A DNA stretch of 64,000 nucleotides from Scylla paramamosain (Eukaryota > Arthropoda > Malacostraca > Decapoda > Portunidae), in NCBI RefSeq assembly GCF_035594125.1, contig NW_026973699.1, positions 702,501-766,500 of the forward strand, in the 5' to 3' direction. Positions 11,484-26,969 of this stretch are shown in pieces; within the stretch, counting starts at the first letter, position 1, and each line of letters begins with the position of its first letter. A model generated the notes under the pieces. The model made no database searches, had not been told where the DNA came from, and saw only the letters and a program-made list of their open reading frames with translations. The position numbers and the translations under genes were made by a program.

Positions 11484-11990
11484 ATCCTCCTCCTCCTCCT
11501 CCTCCTCCTCCTCCTCCTCCTCCTCCTCCTCCTCCTCTTCCTACTCGTCATGCTTCTCCCACTCATCCTTCTCCTTCACTCGCTACTCCTTCCTTTCTCC
11601 TTCTCCTCCTCCTCTTCCTCCTCCTTGTCATGCTTTTCCTTCCTTTCTCTTCCTCCTCCTTCTCCTCCTCCTCCTCCTCCTCCTCCTCCTCCTCCTCCTC
11701 CTCCTTCTCCTCCTCCTCTTTCTCCTTCTCCTCCCCCTCTTCCCCCTCTTCCTCTTTCTCCTCTTCCTTCTTCTCTTGTTATTCCACATCTCCCTCTTCT
11801 TGCTTCTCCTCCTTCTCTTCCTCTTCCTCCTTCTCCTCCTCCTCCTCCTCCTCCTCCTCCTCGTCTTCCTCTTTCTTCTCTTCCTTCTCCTCTTGTAACT
11901 CCACCTCTCCCTCCTCCTCCTCTTCCTCCTCCTCTCCCTCCTCCTCCTCCTCGTTCTCTTCCTCTTCCTCCTCCTTCTTACTTCTTTTCT
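11484..11990. repeat. long (TCC/TTC)n polypyrimidine tract, about 500 bp
   Basis: It is almost purely C and T, with TCC the main unit and TTC/TCTT variants. All three plus-strand frames are open across it only because of composition, encoding runs of S, L or P. A mirror-symmetric polypyrimidine tract of this size can form triplex DNA. Confidence 0.93.
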
Positions 11991-12797
11991 ATAGCGGTAA
12001 CACTAATGGGGCGGGACAAAAGGACAAAATACATGCACTATACATTATAAACCTCAAGAAAACCCCTAAAAGTCGTGGCCTCGCGTCCCATAAAGGAGAG
12101 TCACGTAGCGAACACTGGAGTTGGATGGAGATGGCAGTAGGAGTTTTCGTTATTATTTTTTACGTGAGTGTTAAGAAGTCTAGATAGGTGTGAAAAATAT
12201 GACGAGAAGTAGGGATTTTTTTTTTATCAGTTAGTCTGGTGAAGAGCACAAAATATATAAGTAAATAGATAAATGAATAAATAAGTAAATAAATAAGTTA
12301 GTAAATAAATATATAAGAATGTGAGGGTAAGAGTTTAAAATCAGGTTACATTAGATTAGATTAGGTATTATCAAGCAGATTTCCCTCCTTCCACTCTGAA
12401 CCAGTTTAGAAAAAGTCATCCTTATGAGAAAGTGCTTCAAGTGTTCCTGCTTATAACACGTCAAACGCCTTCACGAGGTGAGAAGTTCAATCATTCGCAT
12501 CTGAGTACTTCGAAACAAGACTCCAAGAGGCAACGGAACGGAAGGAAATGAGAAAATAAACTCAAATAACCGAAACAGTGAGCTGAACGAAGATTACTGG
12601 GAGGGCGACAGGAGGTGAAGGACAGTTTGACGCTCTGGAGTTTCACATACCAGGCCGAGGCAAGGAAGAAGGAAGGAGGGCAGGGACGCACTTGTAATTA
12701 ATCTTATCGTCTCGTCCCTCCTTCGTTGGCGGCGGGGTCCCTTGGCTGGATTATACACTGAGAGATTGATGCGATGCGATGGGTACCTAGGTAGATA

Positions 12798-12801
<4 letters not shown>

Positions 12802-12867
<66 letters not shown>

Positions 12868-12931
12868 CAGATAAACACACAGACCAAAGAAGAACAAAGA
12901 AAGAGATGAAGACAGACGAAATTACCTAGAA

Positions 12932-13007
<76 letters not shown>

Positions 13008-13085
13008 TCATATATCTACGTACACACGAAACACACACACACAAACACACACACATATACAAACAAACATACATACATACATTAA
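12802..13085. repeat. (GA)n, (CA)n and ACAY-rich arrays
   Basis: GA runs at about 12802-12867 and CA at about 12932-13006, then irregular CA/TACA repeats to about 13085. Confidence 0.93.
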
Positions 13086-13276
13086 CATTCACCCACGCAT
13101 GGAATTTCAGTGTTAAGCTAAATAAAACCATCGCGGAGGAGAACGGCCTGAAAAGTTCCATTTATATCACCACGGGGAAAACTCCCTTCGCCTCAAAGTG
13201 GTTTGCAGATACAGCACTCGGCACTTCGGGAGAGAAACGCGGCTTTGTCAATGAGCTGCTGGTACTTATTGTTTGT

Positions 13277-13382
13277 GGAGGAGGAGGAGGAGGAGGAGGA
13301 GGAGGAGGAGGAGGATGAGAAGGAGGAGGAGGAGGAGGAGGAGGTTAGGTGTTGATGGTTACTGTGGTTATTTCATATTATT

Positions 13383-13471
<89 letters not shown>
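13277..13471. repeat. (GGA)n followed by (CT)n
   Basis: GGA repeats run at about 13277-13345 and an uninterrupted CT array of about 85 bp at 13387-13471. Confidence 0.94.
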
Positions 13472-13476
<5 letters not shown>

Positions 13477-13574
13477 GGAGTGGGACACGCGGCTTATTTT
13501 TGGGTTACTGATGTGTTTCCTTAACCCAAGTGACATTATGGCCAATTGTGGTGCGTGTGCATGGAAATATACCG

Positions 13575-13576
<2 letters not shown>

Positions 13577-13635
<59 letters not shown>

Positions 13636-13825
13636 TAGATAGACAGATAGATACAATGTTTGATTGCTTGATCGCATGAGTTGAGTGACCGACTCATTGA
13701 CTGACAGACACTCACAAATAGATACAGATAGATAGATAGACAGATAGATAAGTAGGTAGGTAGGTAGGTAGGTGGGTAGGTAGGTAAATAAATACATAGC
13801 TATACAATGGAAAGAAAATTTGAGA

Positions 13826-13884
<59 letters not shown>
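13577..13884. repeat. (CA)n, (GATA)n/(GGTA)n and (GA)n arrays
   Basis: CA runs at about 13577-13634, GATA/GACA at 13635-13750, GGTA at about 13752-13790 and GA at about 13830-13884. Confidence 0.92.
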
Positions 13885-13886
<2 letters not shown>

Positions 13887-14267
13887 CGCTCCGGTCTGTG
13901 TATGGAATCCGTGTTATTCCTCGCATTACTAGAGCCACCATTCTGTAAGGGGAGGAAGACTCTGGGCAGTCAGCCAGCCAGATATAAACATTCTAATGCG
14001 GGACTTGCATGACCGCCCCTAATACTTGTCACTCTATTTTTCAGATGTTTGTAAATTACGACGTATTATCTAAATATACAAAACTCTCCGGAGGGAAGAG
14101 ATTTCCTCAAGACCCCCTTAGGGATATTACGCAGGGCAAGGGGGAAGTAAGGGTTATATAGGATACGTGGGTGGCAGGGATTGACGTCATGTGGCCCAGG
14201 ATGCACTGCGGTGTTACTCTTACTTGATGGGGAAAGCGAAGCGGGACAGGCAGACGAATGGTGAGCT

Positions 14268-14490
14268 TAATGATGTATACAGTGACGGTCAGAAGTAGTG
14301 ATTTATTGAAGAAGTCATGGTCAGAAGTAATAAAAGCAGACAGATGAGGAACATATTTTTGTAACCGGTGTACAGTCACGGTCAGAAGTAGTGGTAAAGG
14401 CAGACAGACAAGTGGTGAGTTTATCAATGTGCGCTCACGGCCGGAAGTAGTGATTTATTGATGTACAGTCACGGTTGGAAATAAAATGTT
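14268..14490 (+). repeat. degenerate minisatellite with core CGGTCAGAAGTAGTG
   Basis: The core recurs about five times (near 14286, 14318, 14378, 14440 and 14470), with spacers containing TTTATTGA and GCAGACAGA. No gene is supported between 13885 and 14960. Confidence 0.7.
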
Positions 14491-14960
14491 TTTGCAGTTA
14501 CCTTCCATATGATTTGCTGACAGTCTATCAGATTTCAAGTTTCGTAGTGGAGCCCTCAGCAGAGAGAGAGAGAGAGAGAGGTCCCTTTTCCTAGATGGAC
14601 AATCAGGATTACTGCACATAACGTAACGCTAAAGAATTACAGCTGGAAACAATAGCCAACACAGCACTGCAGTCAAGCCTATTGTTCCTTGAAATCGAGT
14701 ATCTATGTGCCAATATCACATTCTTCATCACTGTTACCATTGCATTATTTCATTGCCTCCTTGTCTGTATACATTCTTAGCCACCGCATCCTACGCAGCT
14801 TAGCCAGAGTGAAGGGGTATCTCAGGCTATAAGGATCCTATTTTGATACGTTCTCTCTCATAAGAGCTATTTTCAAGGGGAACATAATTAGTCGACATCT
14901 GACCAACAGTAATGATTTTACAATGGGGCGATGGGACCAACAGTGTGAATGGTGTATGTA

Positions 14961-15030
14961 TGAGTGTGTGGTGTCTTGTCTGGGCCACCACGTGTGGGAT
15001 TGCCAGCCTGGTATATAGACAGATAGAAAA
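14961..15030 (+). repeat. dispersed repeat family C copy
   Basis: It shares, with 32731-32803, the ordered blocks ATGAGTGTGTGGTG, TTGTCTGGG, CCTGGTAT and AGACAGA. This suggests a SINE-like element ending in GACA/GATA repeats (inference). Confidence 0.6.
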
Positions 15031-15404
15031 CTGAATAGTGCTGAATGAGTTACACAAGCAAACACATAAAGCGTAAAAACTTGCGCAGGGACACGAACAG
15101 TCTCTGAGTCGTTAAATGTTTCATAATGGTGTAGTTATGTTGCACCATACGTGAGATTTGGCTTGTCAGATAAATACATGGAGTGTGACGCCTCGCTGTG
15201 ACACTATTCTGGGCCGCATCGGAACAAGCAGCGGGGCAGAGGAGAGGCGGGGCGGGGCGGTGGGACGGGGCGGAGAGGTTCCATGATACTCTAACCAGAC
15301 CCCCGTGAAGCAGAGCAGTAATATGCGACCCGGTGACAGCCCGCCCCCACCGCTCGTTTGTTATCTCCCTAACACACACACACACGCACACACAAGAGTA
15401 ATGT

Positions 15405-15532
15405 GCGTGTATTGCCTCATAACAAAACCGCATTACAAAGTTATACAAGCGTGGCAGGGGACTCCCTTGCGTGTATTGCCTCATAACAAAACCACATTAC
15501 AAAGTTATACAAGTGTGGCAGCAGAGTCCCTT
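15405..15532 (+). repeat. 64-bp tandem duplication
   Basis: Two adjacent copies begin GCGTGTATTGCCTCATAAC at 15405 and 15469. They differ by only a few substitutions, so the duplication is recent. The upstream 15200-15300 segment is GC-rich without a gene. Confidence 0.88.
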
Positions 15533-16427
15533 CAGTGCAATATCAAGCGAGCGGTGGCCGGAGCTGGCGGAGTGGTCAGCGGCCCGTCAGTGTGTGACCA
15601 GCGGTGTCGCGTTTTTGTAACATTTTGTAACTCCAAACACTCACTTCTTTCACTATCATGGATGGCAGGGGATGTAATGATGAGGGAAGAGAGTGCATGA
15701 AGTCAAAAAAACCTTGCATAGAATATTTTGTCAGGGTGAAATTGTGGGAAGATTGTTATTTGGCTTTGAAAACAATGAAGCTGAGGAAACAAGAGATCTA
15801 ATATACAGACTTTAGCGAAAGGGAAAGAATCTGGAAAAGGAGATACATAACTATAAGGAAATCTCTAAAGAGCAGACACACACTAAATGCTACACATACC
15901 GCTAATGCAATTTTCAAGCCACCAACACCCAGAACTCTTTCATAGTAATTAGAATACATTCCCGCACATTCCAAGACGAATTACTTTGCGATAGCAACAA
16001 ACAGCGGAAATAAATGAGCTTGCGTATGCCACCTCGATTAAATGCATTTCAGCTTGCATAATGAGCCCAGCGCGAATATTTGAACAACACGGCTGTGCAA
16101 TATTCGCTAATGGAGTTATCACGTAATTATTAAAGGAAAACAATTGCTTTCCGTGACACTTCCTCGGCAATTGATATTAGTGATTATCAAACAAGCCAAA
16201 CAAGCAGATGATACCTTATCTGTTACGATAAGAGAACCAGTGATACAAACATTCGCCATACTTTTCCTTGAAGCTTCGTCTAATTAATCTAATCTCATAA
16301 CTCTTAATTAATGAAAGTTCGGGTTACTTTTTTGGAGTCCTTACTTGTATCTTGAGCTCCACCGCAGACACAAAGACGCACCATGGATCATATTCTGAAA
16401 CGTCTCTGCGTCTTATCTCGACTCGAC
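15533..16427. other. no gene seen
   Basis: AT-rich unique-looking sequence with no open frame or splice-flanked segment that I can support. Confidence 0.4.
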
Positions 16428-16560
16428 CAATGAGTGCGTTGATATTTGACGTCAAACTAACCTAAACAGTATTAGATCTTCTAAAGCCAAACTAACAAAA
16501 CCAAGCTAACCTAAATAGTACTAGATCTCTTAAATTCAATCTAACCTAAACAGTATTAGT
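16428..16560 (+). repeat. minisatellite with core AACCTAAACAGTATTAGATC, copy 1
   Basis: Units of about 35-45 bp carry AACCTAA, AGTATTAGATCT and TAAAGCCAAACTAAC blocks. The block GTGCGTTGATATTTGA just before the array also precedes the second array at 17149. Confidence 0.75.
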
Positions 16561-17148
16561 GGAAGGCATTCGGGTTCCGAAGTGTGTTTCATGGTGCCGG
16601 TGACAGGTTAACAAGGATTCTACACCATCAATGGAAAAAAAAAAAAAGGAAAAGAAAATGAAAACCCGACTTCTCATCTCTGTAGCCTTTGAAAATAGTC
16701 TTGATGAGAACCTAAAGCGTTTCAGAGTACGGGTTACATGAAAACGACACAGATAAGAATGACAACAAAAGTGTTGGCAGTGTCTCGTCACACGCTTGGA
16801 TTGTGAATGTGAGCAGCTTCAAATTACTACCGGTCGTTACACAACAACACAGAAATCAGTGTGTGCTTATTTATGCATCACTCAGTCATTATACTGTATT
16901 ACAACTACACTAATCACCTGTATCTCTTAAACCCCCTCTTACACGACACACAATAAAGAGTGTATTTCCATCTCTTAACAGCCAAACTAAATACATGTCG
17001 CCCTTTGAGCCTGCCAATAACAAGACAACTTAGAATGCCAATCTGAAGCTTAACATTGTGATCTGTGGCTGCCAGTAACAACAAAAGCAGCCTGCACGCC
17101 CCGCTGCCTCAGTACACTCAGTTACCTCAGTCCCTCACCACTAGATAA

Positions 17149-17345
17149 CCAATAAGTGCGTTGATATTTGAAGCCAGACTAACCTAAACAGTATTAGATC
17201 TTCTAAAGCCAAACTAACATAAACCAAACTACCTAAATAGTATTAGATATCTTAAATCCAACCTAAACAGTATGAGCCAAACTAACATAAACAGTATTAG
17301 ATCTCCTGAAGCTAAAGTAACCTAAGTAGTATTAGATCTCGTATA
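17149..17345 (+). repeat. minisatellite with core AACCTAAACAGTATTAGATC, copy 2
   Basis: About five units of the same repeat as 16428-16560, preceded by the same unique block, so the two sites descend from one duplicated or mobilised segment. A partial family B block lies between them at 16670-16735. Confidence 0.75.
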
Positions 17346-17564
17346 CTCCTCACATATGCGGACGAAGTACAATAATTATTCCACGTGTATCATCAGTAAA
17401 GAGTTAAGTGGTGAGATGGATTTCGCTCAGCTGCTGGTGGTGTGTGGCGATGGTAGTGGTGATGGCGGTGATAGTGGTGGTGGTGGTGGATTGGCGCCGA
17501 GGATGGAATGAAGTGATCGAGTGTGCCAACAAGATTATGAAGGCAGGGTGATTATACAGCTGTG

Positions 17565-17567
<3 letters not shown>

Positions 17568-17634
<67 letters not shown>

Positions 17635-17830
17635 CGAAACATGTAGATTAGCGGGACAGTTTCCAATATTTCATACAAGAAAATAAAAAAAAGGGGGAGA
17701 AAAGTAAAAACATGATGTAGGGAAGGAATGGAGAAAGGATGGAAGAAAGGAAAGAACGAAGGAACGAAGGAACGAAGGAAAGAAGGAAGGAGGAAAGTAA
17801 GGTATGAGGTAGGGAAGGAGGGAAGGATGG
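17568..17830. repeat. (GA)n and (GAAG/GAAC)n purine arrays
   Basis: GA runs at about 17568-17630 and irregular GAAGGAAC repeats at about 17745-17800. Confidence 0.9.
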
Positions 17831-18065
17831 AATGAAGAGAGCTGGTTGGTTCATCACGTAGTAAAAAGTTCTTCAGGTTCTCGTCTCTATTAAGGCAGCT
17901 GATGATTAAAGGAGAGAAAGATAAATCGATGCAAACTGCTCCCTGATTTCCCAAACGGCTGAATACTCACTTTTTTTTTCTAGTCTCCCTCTTACAGCTG
18001 AAAAAAGGGGAAGAAACTAAGTTAATCTTTGTAACTACTCTGCAGCGAATATGAAAGGTATGTAA

Positions 18066-18067
<2 letters not shown>

Positions 18068-18161
<94 letters not shown>
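18068..18161. repeat. (CT)n microsatellite
   Basis: CT array with one TTT interruption near 18080. It is the reverse complement of the GA array that begins about 115 bp downstream. Confidence 0.95.
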
Positions 18162-18163
<2 letters not shown>

Positions 18164-18273
18164 AAATAGTTTCTTTTGCTCTCTAAGGGCCACTGCTGAG
18201 TTCCTTCAATTTAGCCAAAGAGCAACAAAATCCAGAGAGCTATTTAAGATCGTCAAAGGAGATTACAGAACTG

Positions 18274-18275
<2 letters not shown>

Positions 18276-18354
<79 letters not shown>

Positions 18355-18379
18355 AGAAGAAGAAGAAGAAGAAGAAGAA

Positions 18380-18420
<41 letters not shown>

Positions 18421-18421
18421 A
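18276..18421. repeat. compound (GA)n(GAA)n array
   Basis: GA to about 18351, then GAA/GGAA to about 18421. A further GA array lies at about 18550-18589. Confidence 0.95.
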
Positions 18422-18544
18422 GACAGCCCGGGCAGTGTTCGGAGCGGTGTTGTCACCACCACGAAGGTTCGACAGATGGCTCAGGAAATGTTTCAAATTG
18501 AGAAGTGCCAACTTTTTTAATCTGGTGTTCGCGACAGTTGGACC

Positions 18545-18591
<47 letters not shown>

Positions 18592-18599
18592 TTAATGTT

Positions 18600-20015
18600 A
18601 CTTTCGTGAGGTAAAACTCTTCTGAGCAGTTAGTTTTACATTCCAGCAGAGAGTTTCCTTCTTCTTCTTCTTTTTTTCATGTATCTTTATATAAGTTAAT
18701 ATTTTCTTACTTTTCCTTTTGTTATTTGAATTATTTCCCTCCTTTCCTTTTTCTCTTATTTTTTTTTCTACATTTTCATTTTTCATTCTACTTTTCCTTC
18801 CCAACATAGGTTATAGTGAAGACCTTGTATCATTTATTTACTAAGGATGAAGAACAATCACAGACGCGCCCTTTCATACAAAAAACCCAAGCTGTACAGT
18901 TGTTCTGGTGTGAATGTGAAAGGTCATTACTGCGTGACCCTTAACGACGTCTAGATGACCCGCCGAGACTCCTCGTAGTAGCAGGACAGTTTGATTCACT
19001 CGTAGTTCAGGAGGTTCGCCTTTGTAACGCCACTCGCTCGTTTTCTTTCCTTCGTCCAAATAACCCGTCTTTCAATTTCTATTCTCCTATCTTCTTGAAT
19101 TTATGTCCTTTTATATGTTCTGTATTTTCATTATCAAGTGTCTGCCTGTTGTGTCCCCCTCTTTCTTTTCGTATGAGGAGCCACAGTCATTACAGGCCGT
19201 GATTTGCTCCTGACGCTGCGCACTTCTACTTTAAACGTCTCAGCACGCTGGAATGACGACACCAAAACATGCAAATGCTGCCTCGCCTCGCCTTGCTTCT
19301 GACTCTCGCCGAGCTCCCTTAACAGTCCCTCTGGCACTTTTGTCTCCTCGCACACAGGAGGCGGCAATTCGCTGGCCTTTTCCCTTCCTTTATTGGCCTG
19401 GGTGTATCTGTGTAAATCTTGAAAACGGAGTGATGTAGATGCGAGGGTCACCAGGTGTGTCTCGCCTGGGAGGGTCCCCAGCACCCTGCCTCCATCGCTC
19501 TTCACCCTCTCTTGCTGCGGCCCAAAGCTGCTTCACTCGAGCACCTGACAGCCCCTCGCACCGCCCCTCGCCTTTTCTAACAACTGCACTGCTACGGAAT
19601 TTCAAAGCTACGTGATTTCTTTTCTGGAAACACGCGACGCTGCACCTTCTGTGTGAAGTGTCCTGTGTGTGCGTCGCTTGTTACTCTCCGCCACCACCAC
19701 CACGACTTTATATCACTCCTGGCCAAATAGAGCAGTCTGCATTTCATTCCTCAACCCCTTTTATTTTCCTCGATTTGATAGACGGAATCTGAGAATACCT
19801 TATTTCTTTTCATCTCATTTTGATTTCGCTCTCTCCTCCATGTATTCAGTTCTTGGATGCATGGAAAACTACGCGGTTCCTTTGCCTCGGAAGTCTGATT
19901 GTACGCACACACATTCTCCCTCCCTTCGCTGAGTCGCTTCCATGTAAGATCCAATACCGCCTGTTATCCTGTTAGCGCGGCAGCGTCTTAAGGGGCTCGA
20001 GCTGGATTTTTCCCT
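18600..20015. other. no supported gene
   Basis: An AT-rich part is followed by a GC-richer stretch (19134-19605) with overlapping open frames of up to 123 codons on the minus strand. None shows a recognisable domain, flanking splice sites or a repeat-free conserved pattern. Confidence 0.35.
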
Positions 20016-20017
20016 AG

Positions 20018-20368
<351 letters not shown>

Positions 20369-20669
20369 AGCGCGCACCTCACCCAAGCATGAAAGAAAGC
20401 AAGACAATGTGGCGCATCGATAATTTCGCAGACACTCCCCGTATCACTCTCGTCCTGCACTTTACCCTTACCGCAGAGTACACGGGAGCCCGCCGAGCCT
20501 CCCCTCCCGCCCTGGGCCCGCCAACATACAGGAGCACACGGCAAGGCGACACAAAGGCCGGGAAGAGCACCGCACTCAAAGAAGGAAAGATAGAAGAGTC
20601 GATACTACAGGAATGCAATCAGGAAGGCGCAACAAAGCTCCCGATAACACAGGAAAGCTTGCAAATATA

Positions 20670-22320
20670 GCTGCGTACATTGCCATACATCGCTGTACTA
20701 TAAAAATTAACATGAGGGAGGAACAAACATTAACAGACCTGTATGATATGGTTTGATTTACTGTTTCAATTAAGCATGAACTATTGATATGGAAGGCGCG
20801 ATGTAAATTCTATTAACTATTATACTTTGGGTTACTCCCGTTAGGTGTGGTCACAGCGAATTATTCGTCTCCATCTTACTCTGTCTGTTGCGTCTTCAGT
20901 TATATTCATCATCCGCTTGTCTTCCTTCAGTGCATCCAATAAATTTATCTTTGGTCTTCCCTCAGCTTAGTTGGTTTATAACCAGCACCCTCCTCCCCAG
21001 GTCTCTCCTCTGCACACCAGCCACCCTCAATCTCGTCTCTCTACTCTTGCCCTAATTGACGCACGGGCACGGGTTCTATGAACATTATACGTGGAGGTAT
21101 TTTAAGCGTGTTTTCTTACATAACAATAACGACAGAGTAACTTTTAATTGATATTTCATAATAAGCTTCCTCTTCAAATAGAATTATCTGCCGATAACTT
21201 TTCATAGAGCGGGAATATTTGAAGTTCCCTTGATTATCTCGTGGATTATCAACCATTCTGCGCTGAGTGGTGTTGCTTTTGTCCGCAAATTAGGTCTCAT
21301 TGCTGTGAAAACGTGAAGTAGATAAACCCAGCTCTCCTAGTAATATAGATTATTCCATGTAACCTCGCATAATCCCATGTTATCCACCTTAATGTATCGT
21401 GATGTTTTGGTCTTGCCTCTGCCCTGATCCGCCTCGCCTCAGTATGTCACTGTACAGATGGGAACAGCTGGTGTAAGCCTCCCCTTGCAAAACAATTCAT
21501 ATTTCAAAGATCAAAACGTTAACAGCATAATATAGCTGATTTGTACACATGAAGGACTATATAATAGCAAAGGTGTTACCCTCAGACTATTACCTCCATG
21601 ACCCCTTGAACACACAACACAACCCCAGCGGCCCATTAATGTGGCGTGACAAAACTCCTATACATAAAGGGATAACAGATACATCACCCTAGACCAATAT
21701 TTCCACAACTACTTAAAGCCACCAAACAACTCTTGCGGTCCACTCATGCAGCATAAACAAAACCCTTATAGCATTATATAATATATTACAGAATGCTACA
21801 CATTAGGAGACAACAAATACATCACCATTGCACCAATATCCCCACGATTTCTCAATACCACCGGCAACGCAGCCGTCCACTGAAGCGACCATAGCAGAAG
21901 CCTTGCACTCCATTCCGCCCACAATTTTGGCAGAGGTACTATCTGCTCCGCCACGCTGGCTGAGTATTCCCGCCTTGATGTGAGGAAAGGAACAGGTAAA
22001 AATGGCCGCATGCTGGAAATGTGGAAATGTTGATGAGGTGGCGGGCCTTCACAGGGTCCTGATAACACTGGTGTCAAAGGAAGGGCAAAATTGCACCCCA
22101 CGTGACCACGCCTGTTTTGACACGCCGCGCTGGGAGGACTCAGGGACGAGCCGCTGTGGCGTTATGGAGCCTGGCCCCCTTCATTGCCGGCATCTGTGAT
22201 TGTGTCTCCATCACACATACACACACATGCACAGGCGGCAGAATAACATTGGTTCATCAGTTGAAGGGAGGAAGGAGCGCCGCGGGACATGCCACTCGAG
22301 CACTCCTCTGATATTAATGT
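20670..22320. other. no supported gene
   Basis: Unique-looking sequence. The 101-codon minus-strand frame at 21796-22101 has no recognisable motif. Confidence 0.35.
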
Positions 22321-22328
22321 TATTATGG

Positions 22329-22435
<107 letters not shown>

Positions 22436-22508
22436 TGAGGATAAGGTAAGTTAACTATTGTTTTTTAACGCCAAATGTTAATCTGTTAGCAAATTTTTTT
22501 CCTAAAAT

Positions 22509-23044
<536 letters not shown>

Positions 23045-23306
23045 GCTTCTTTCATCCCATTAAGTACTCGCTCGACGGGAAAGACGTGGATTATAATAGC
23101 TAATGAAAGATCCCCTGAGCCGCCTCCAGCGTGTCTTGCTGCTCAGGCTAAGGAGAGACACAGTGGCCGCTGGACCTCGGAGTATTCAGACAGCCAAGAG
23201 GGTTAGTATTATTCATGTTAGGGTATGTCTCTTGTCTGTCTGTCTGCCTATCTGTCTCTTTTTTGTCTGTCTGTCTGTCTGTCTCTGTATTTACGTCTCA
23301 TCTCCT

Positions 23307-23308
<2 letters not shown>

Positions 23309-23378
<70 letters not shown>

Positions 23379-23817
23379 ACCGTGCCTCCTTTTGTCAAAC
23401 TCATAGATTCTTTCATTCAGCATGTTTATGTATCAAATCATCTGTTTATCTGTCTATCTATCTACCAATCTGTCTATTTATCTATCTATTTATCAATCTG
23501 TCTATCCATCTATCTATATACCTATCTATCTATCTATCTTTCTATCCATCTATTTATCTATCTATTTTATCTACCTATCTACCTGGCTACCCATCCATCT
23601 GTTCCCCACCCCCGACCCACCTGCCTGCCTGCCTCAAGTAATAACTAGTAGTAGTGTGCCAAGCAGTAACAAGGAGACTCCACTCCCCGCTGGGGCTCGC
23701 ATCAACCCGGAGATAAAAGTAATAAACAGTAGTGTGTAATTTCTTAAAAAGCTTCAGCGTAACAGGTGGGAGTGGAAAGACAATTAAGGAAGAAGGATAG
23801 ATCTCATGGTGGCCATC

Positions 23818-23902
<85 letters not shown>

Positions 23903-23979
23903 GTTTGTTTGTCTTGTGGTGAAATGTTTAACTCGTTAGTGACATAAAATTGACATTGATGCAAATAGAAAAAATAATA

Positions 23980-24072
<93 letters not shown>
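23309..24072. repeat. cluster of (CT)n, (TATC)n, (GT)n and (GA)n arrays
   Basis: CT at about 23309-23376, TATC-type at about 23440-23590, GT at about 23823-23900 and GA at about 23984-24072. The spacers hold no supported gene. Confidence 0.93.
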
Positions 24073-24075
<3 letters not shown>

Positions 24076-24154
24076 TTATTTGCTGCACAATGTTTAATAT
24101 ATCAGCTGGTGTTTTTTTCTTTTTTCTTCTTCTCAGTGTTCTTCCATGAAAACA

Positions 24155-24575
24155 TGAGATAATAAGGGAAGCTGCAAGAAGCCATCAGGCCTACACGTGG
24201 CAGCCCCTGTATGAAATACACCTACCTATCTCTACCTATCATCCTGATCCATAAATTTGTCTAATCTTCTTTTAAAGCTCCCTATTGACTCAACACTACA
24301 AACCTGATTATTGAGGTTGTTCCATTCATATACCACTCTATTTCAGAACCAATTCCTTCCTATCTCTTTCTTGAACCTAAATTTTTCAAGTCTGAAACCG
24401 TTATTTCTTGTTATATCCTGATTATTGATCATAAGAATTTTGTTTACGTCCCCCTTGTTATAATCCCTAAACCACTTAAAGACTAGTAGTTTGTTTTTGT
24501 TCCGTTCTTCATTGTTTTTCCTATGTGTCCCTTTGAAATCTATATAGACGCTCCCACAACATGCAGGTGAAAAAA
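24155..24575 (-). mobile_element. 5'-truncated LINE copy (family A)
   Basis: The minus strand encodes a degraded RT-element C-terminus (FKWFRDYNKGDVNKIL, then NNGFRLEKFRFKKEIGRNWF). It matches the same region of the copy at 57840-58760, then hits a stop directly after NWF while the similarity continues. The 3' end at about 24155 carries the family's CAGGCCTACACGTGGCAG block. It is dead and 5'-truncated near 24545-24575 beside an A-run. Confidence 0.85.
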
Positions 24576-24814
24576 AAAAAAAAAACTGTGCCGGAAATTC
24601 CATATCGTGTGTCCCCTTGATGACACCGTGCGAGCCTCAGCCGTGCGTGACGCAATTGTCTGTCCCAAAAACACGAGCTCGAAACAAACCAAGAAAAAAA
24701 AAGGAAGGGATGAAAATAAAGTACTGCATCTAGGCGCTCTTATATTTCTTTTATTTTTCTTCGTAGTTCGTGAATTGTATTCTAAAATGTTTCCATGTCT
24801 TCTTATTTCCACTG

Positions 24815-24950
24815 GTTGTGACAGCTCTAGTGGAAGTTATTGGGATTTTTATGATTTTGCTGATAATTTAACAAATATTCAGCATCATCAGTGGAAAAAA
24901 GATCCATGAGGACCAGGCTAATTATCTTTGTGACCTCTGAAAATACGGCA
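24815..24950 (+). repeat. dispersed repeat family B copy
   Basis: Ordered blocks GACAGCTCTAGTGGAAGT, GCTGATAATTTAAC, GATCCATGAGGACC, TAATTATCTTTGTGACC and GAAAATAC align with the copy at 5697-5895. Confidence 0.6.
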
Positions 24951-24951
24951 C

Positions 24952-24954
<3 letters not shown>

Positions 24955-25015
<61 letters not shown>
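24955..25015. repeat. (CT)n microsatellite
   Basis: About 30 CT units directly after the family B copy. Confidence 0.95.
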
Positions 25016-25017
<2 letters not shown>

Positions 25018-25275
25018 GCCCTCCCACCCTCCAACCTATCCTTCCTCCCTGCCTTCCCTCCCTCCCTCCCAACGCCCACACTCGTCCCTTTGTCCGCGGC
25101 TGGTTTCCCCTATTGACAAATTTTCCAAGAGCTGAGTGGTTCTTTCGTATTTCCACATCCTCCAATCAAGAGTTAACGTGGCTTCCTGGTCAGCCAATGA
25201 GAATAGCAGTCCGCCTTGCCAGGATATTAGTGAGGCTTCCTTTTTAATCAATAAAGAAAGTAGCATCTCTTAAAA

Positions 25276-26969
<1,694 letters not shown>

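Noticed and set aside
11455..12187. Serine-, leucine- and proline-run proteins of 147-185 codons
   Set aside because: All three frames are open across the polypyrimidine tract, which is a compositional artefact.
19134..19505. 123-codon minus-strand frame in GC-rich sequence
   Set aside because: No recognisable motif, competing frames on both strands, no convincing splice or promoter context.
23101..23200. Possible short exon (MKDPLSRLQRVLLLRLRRD..) with donor GG/GTTAGT
   Set aside because: Weak donor, lies between microsatellites, no partner exon or family match.
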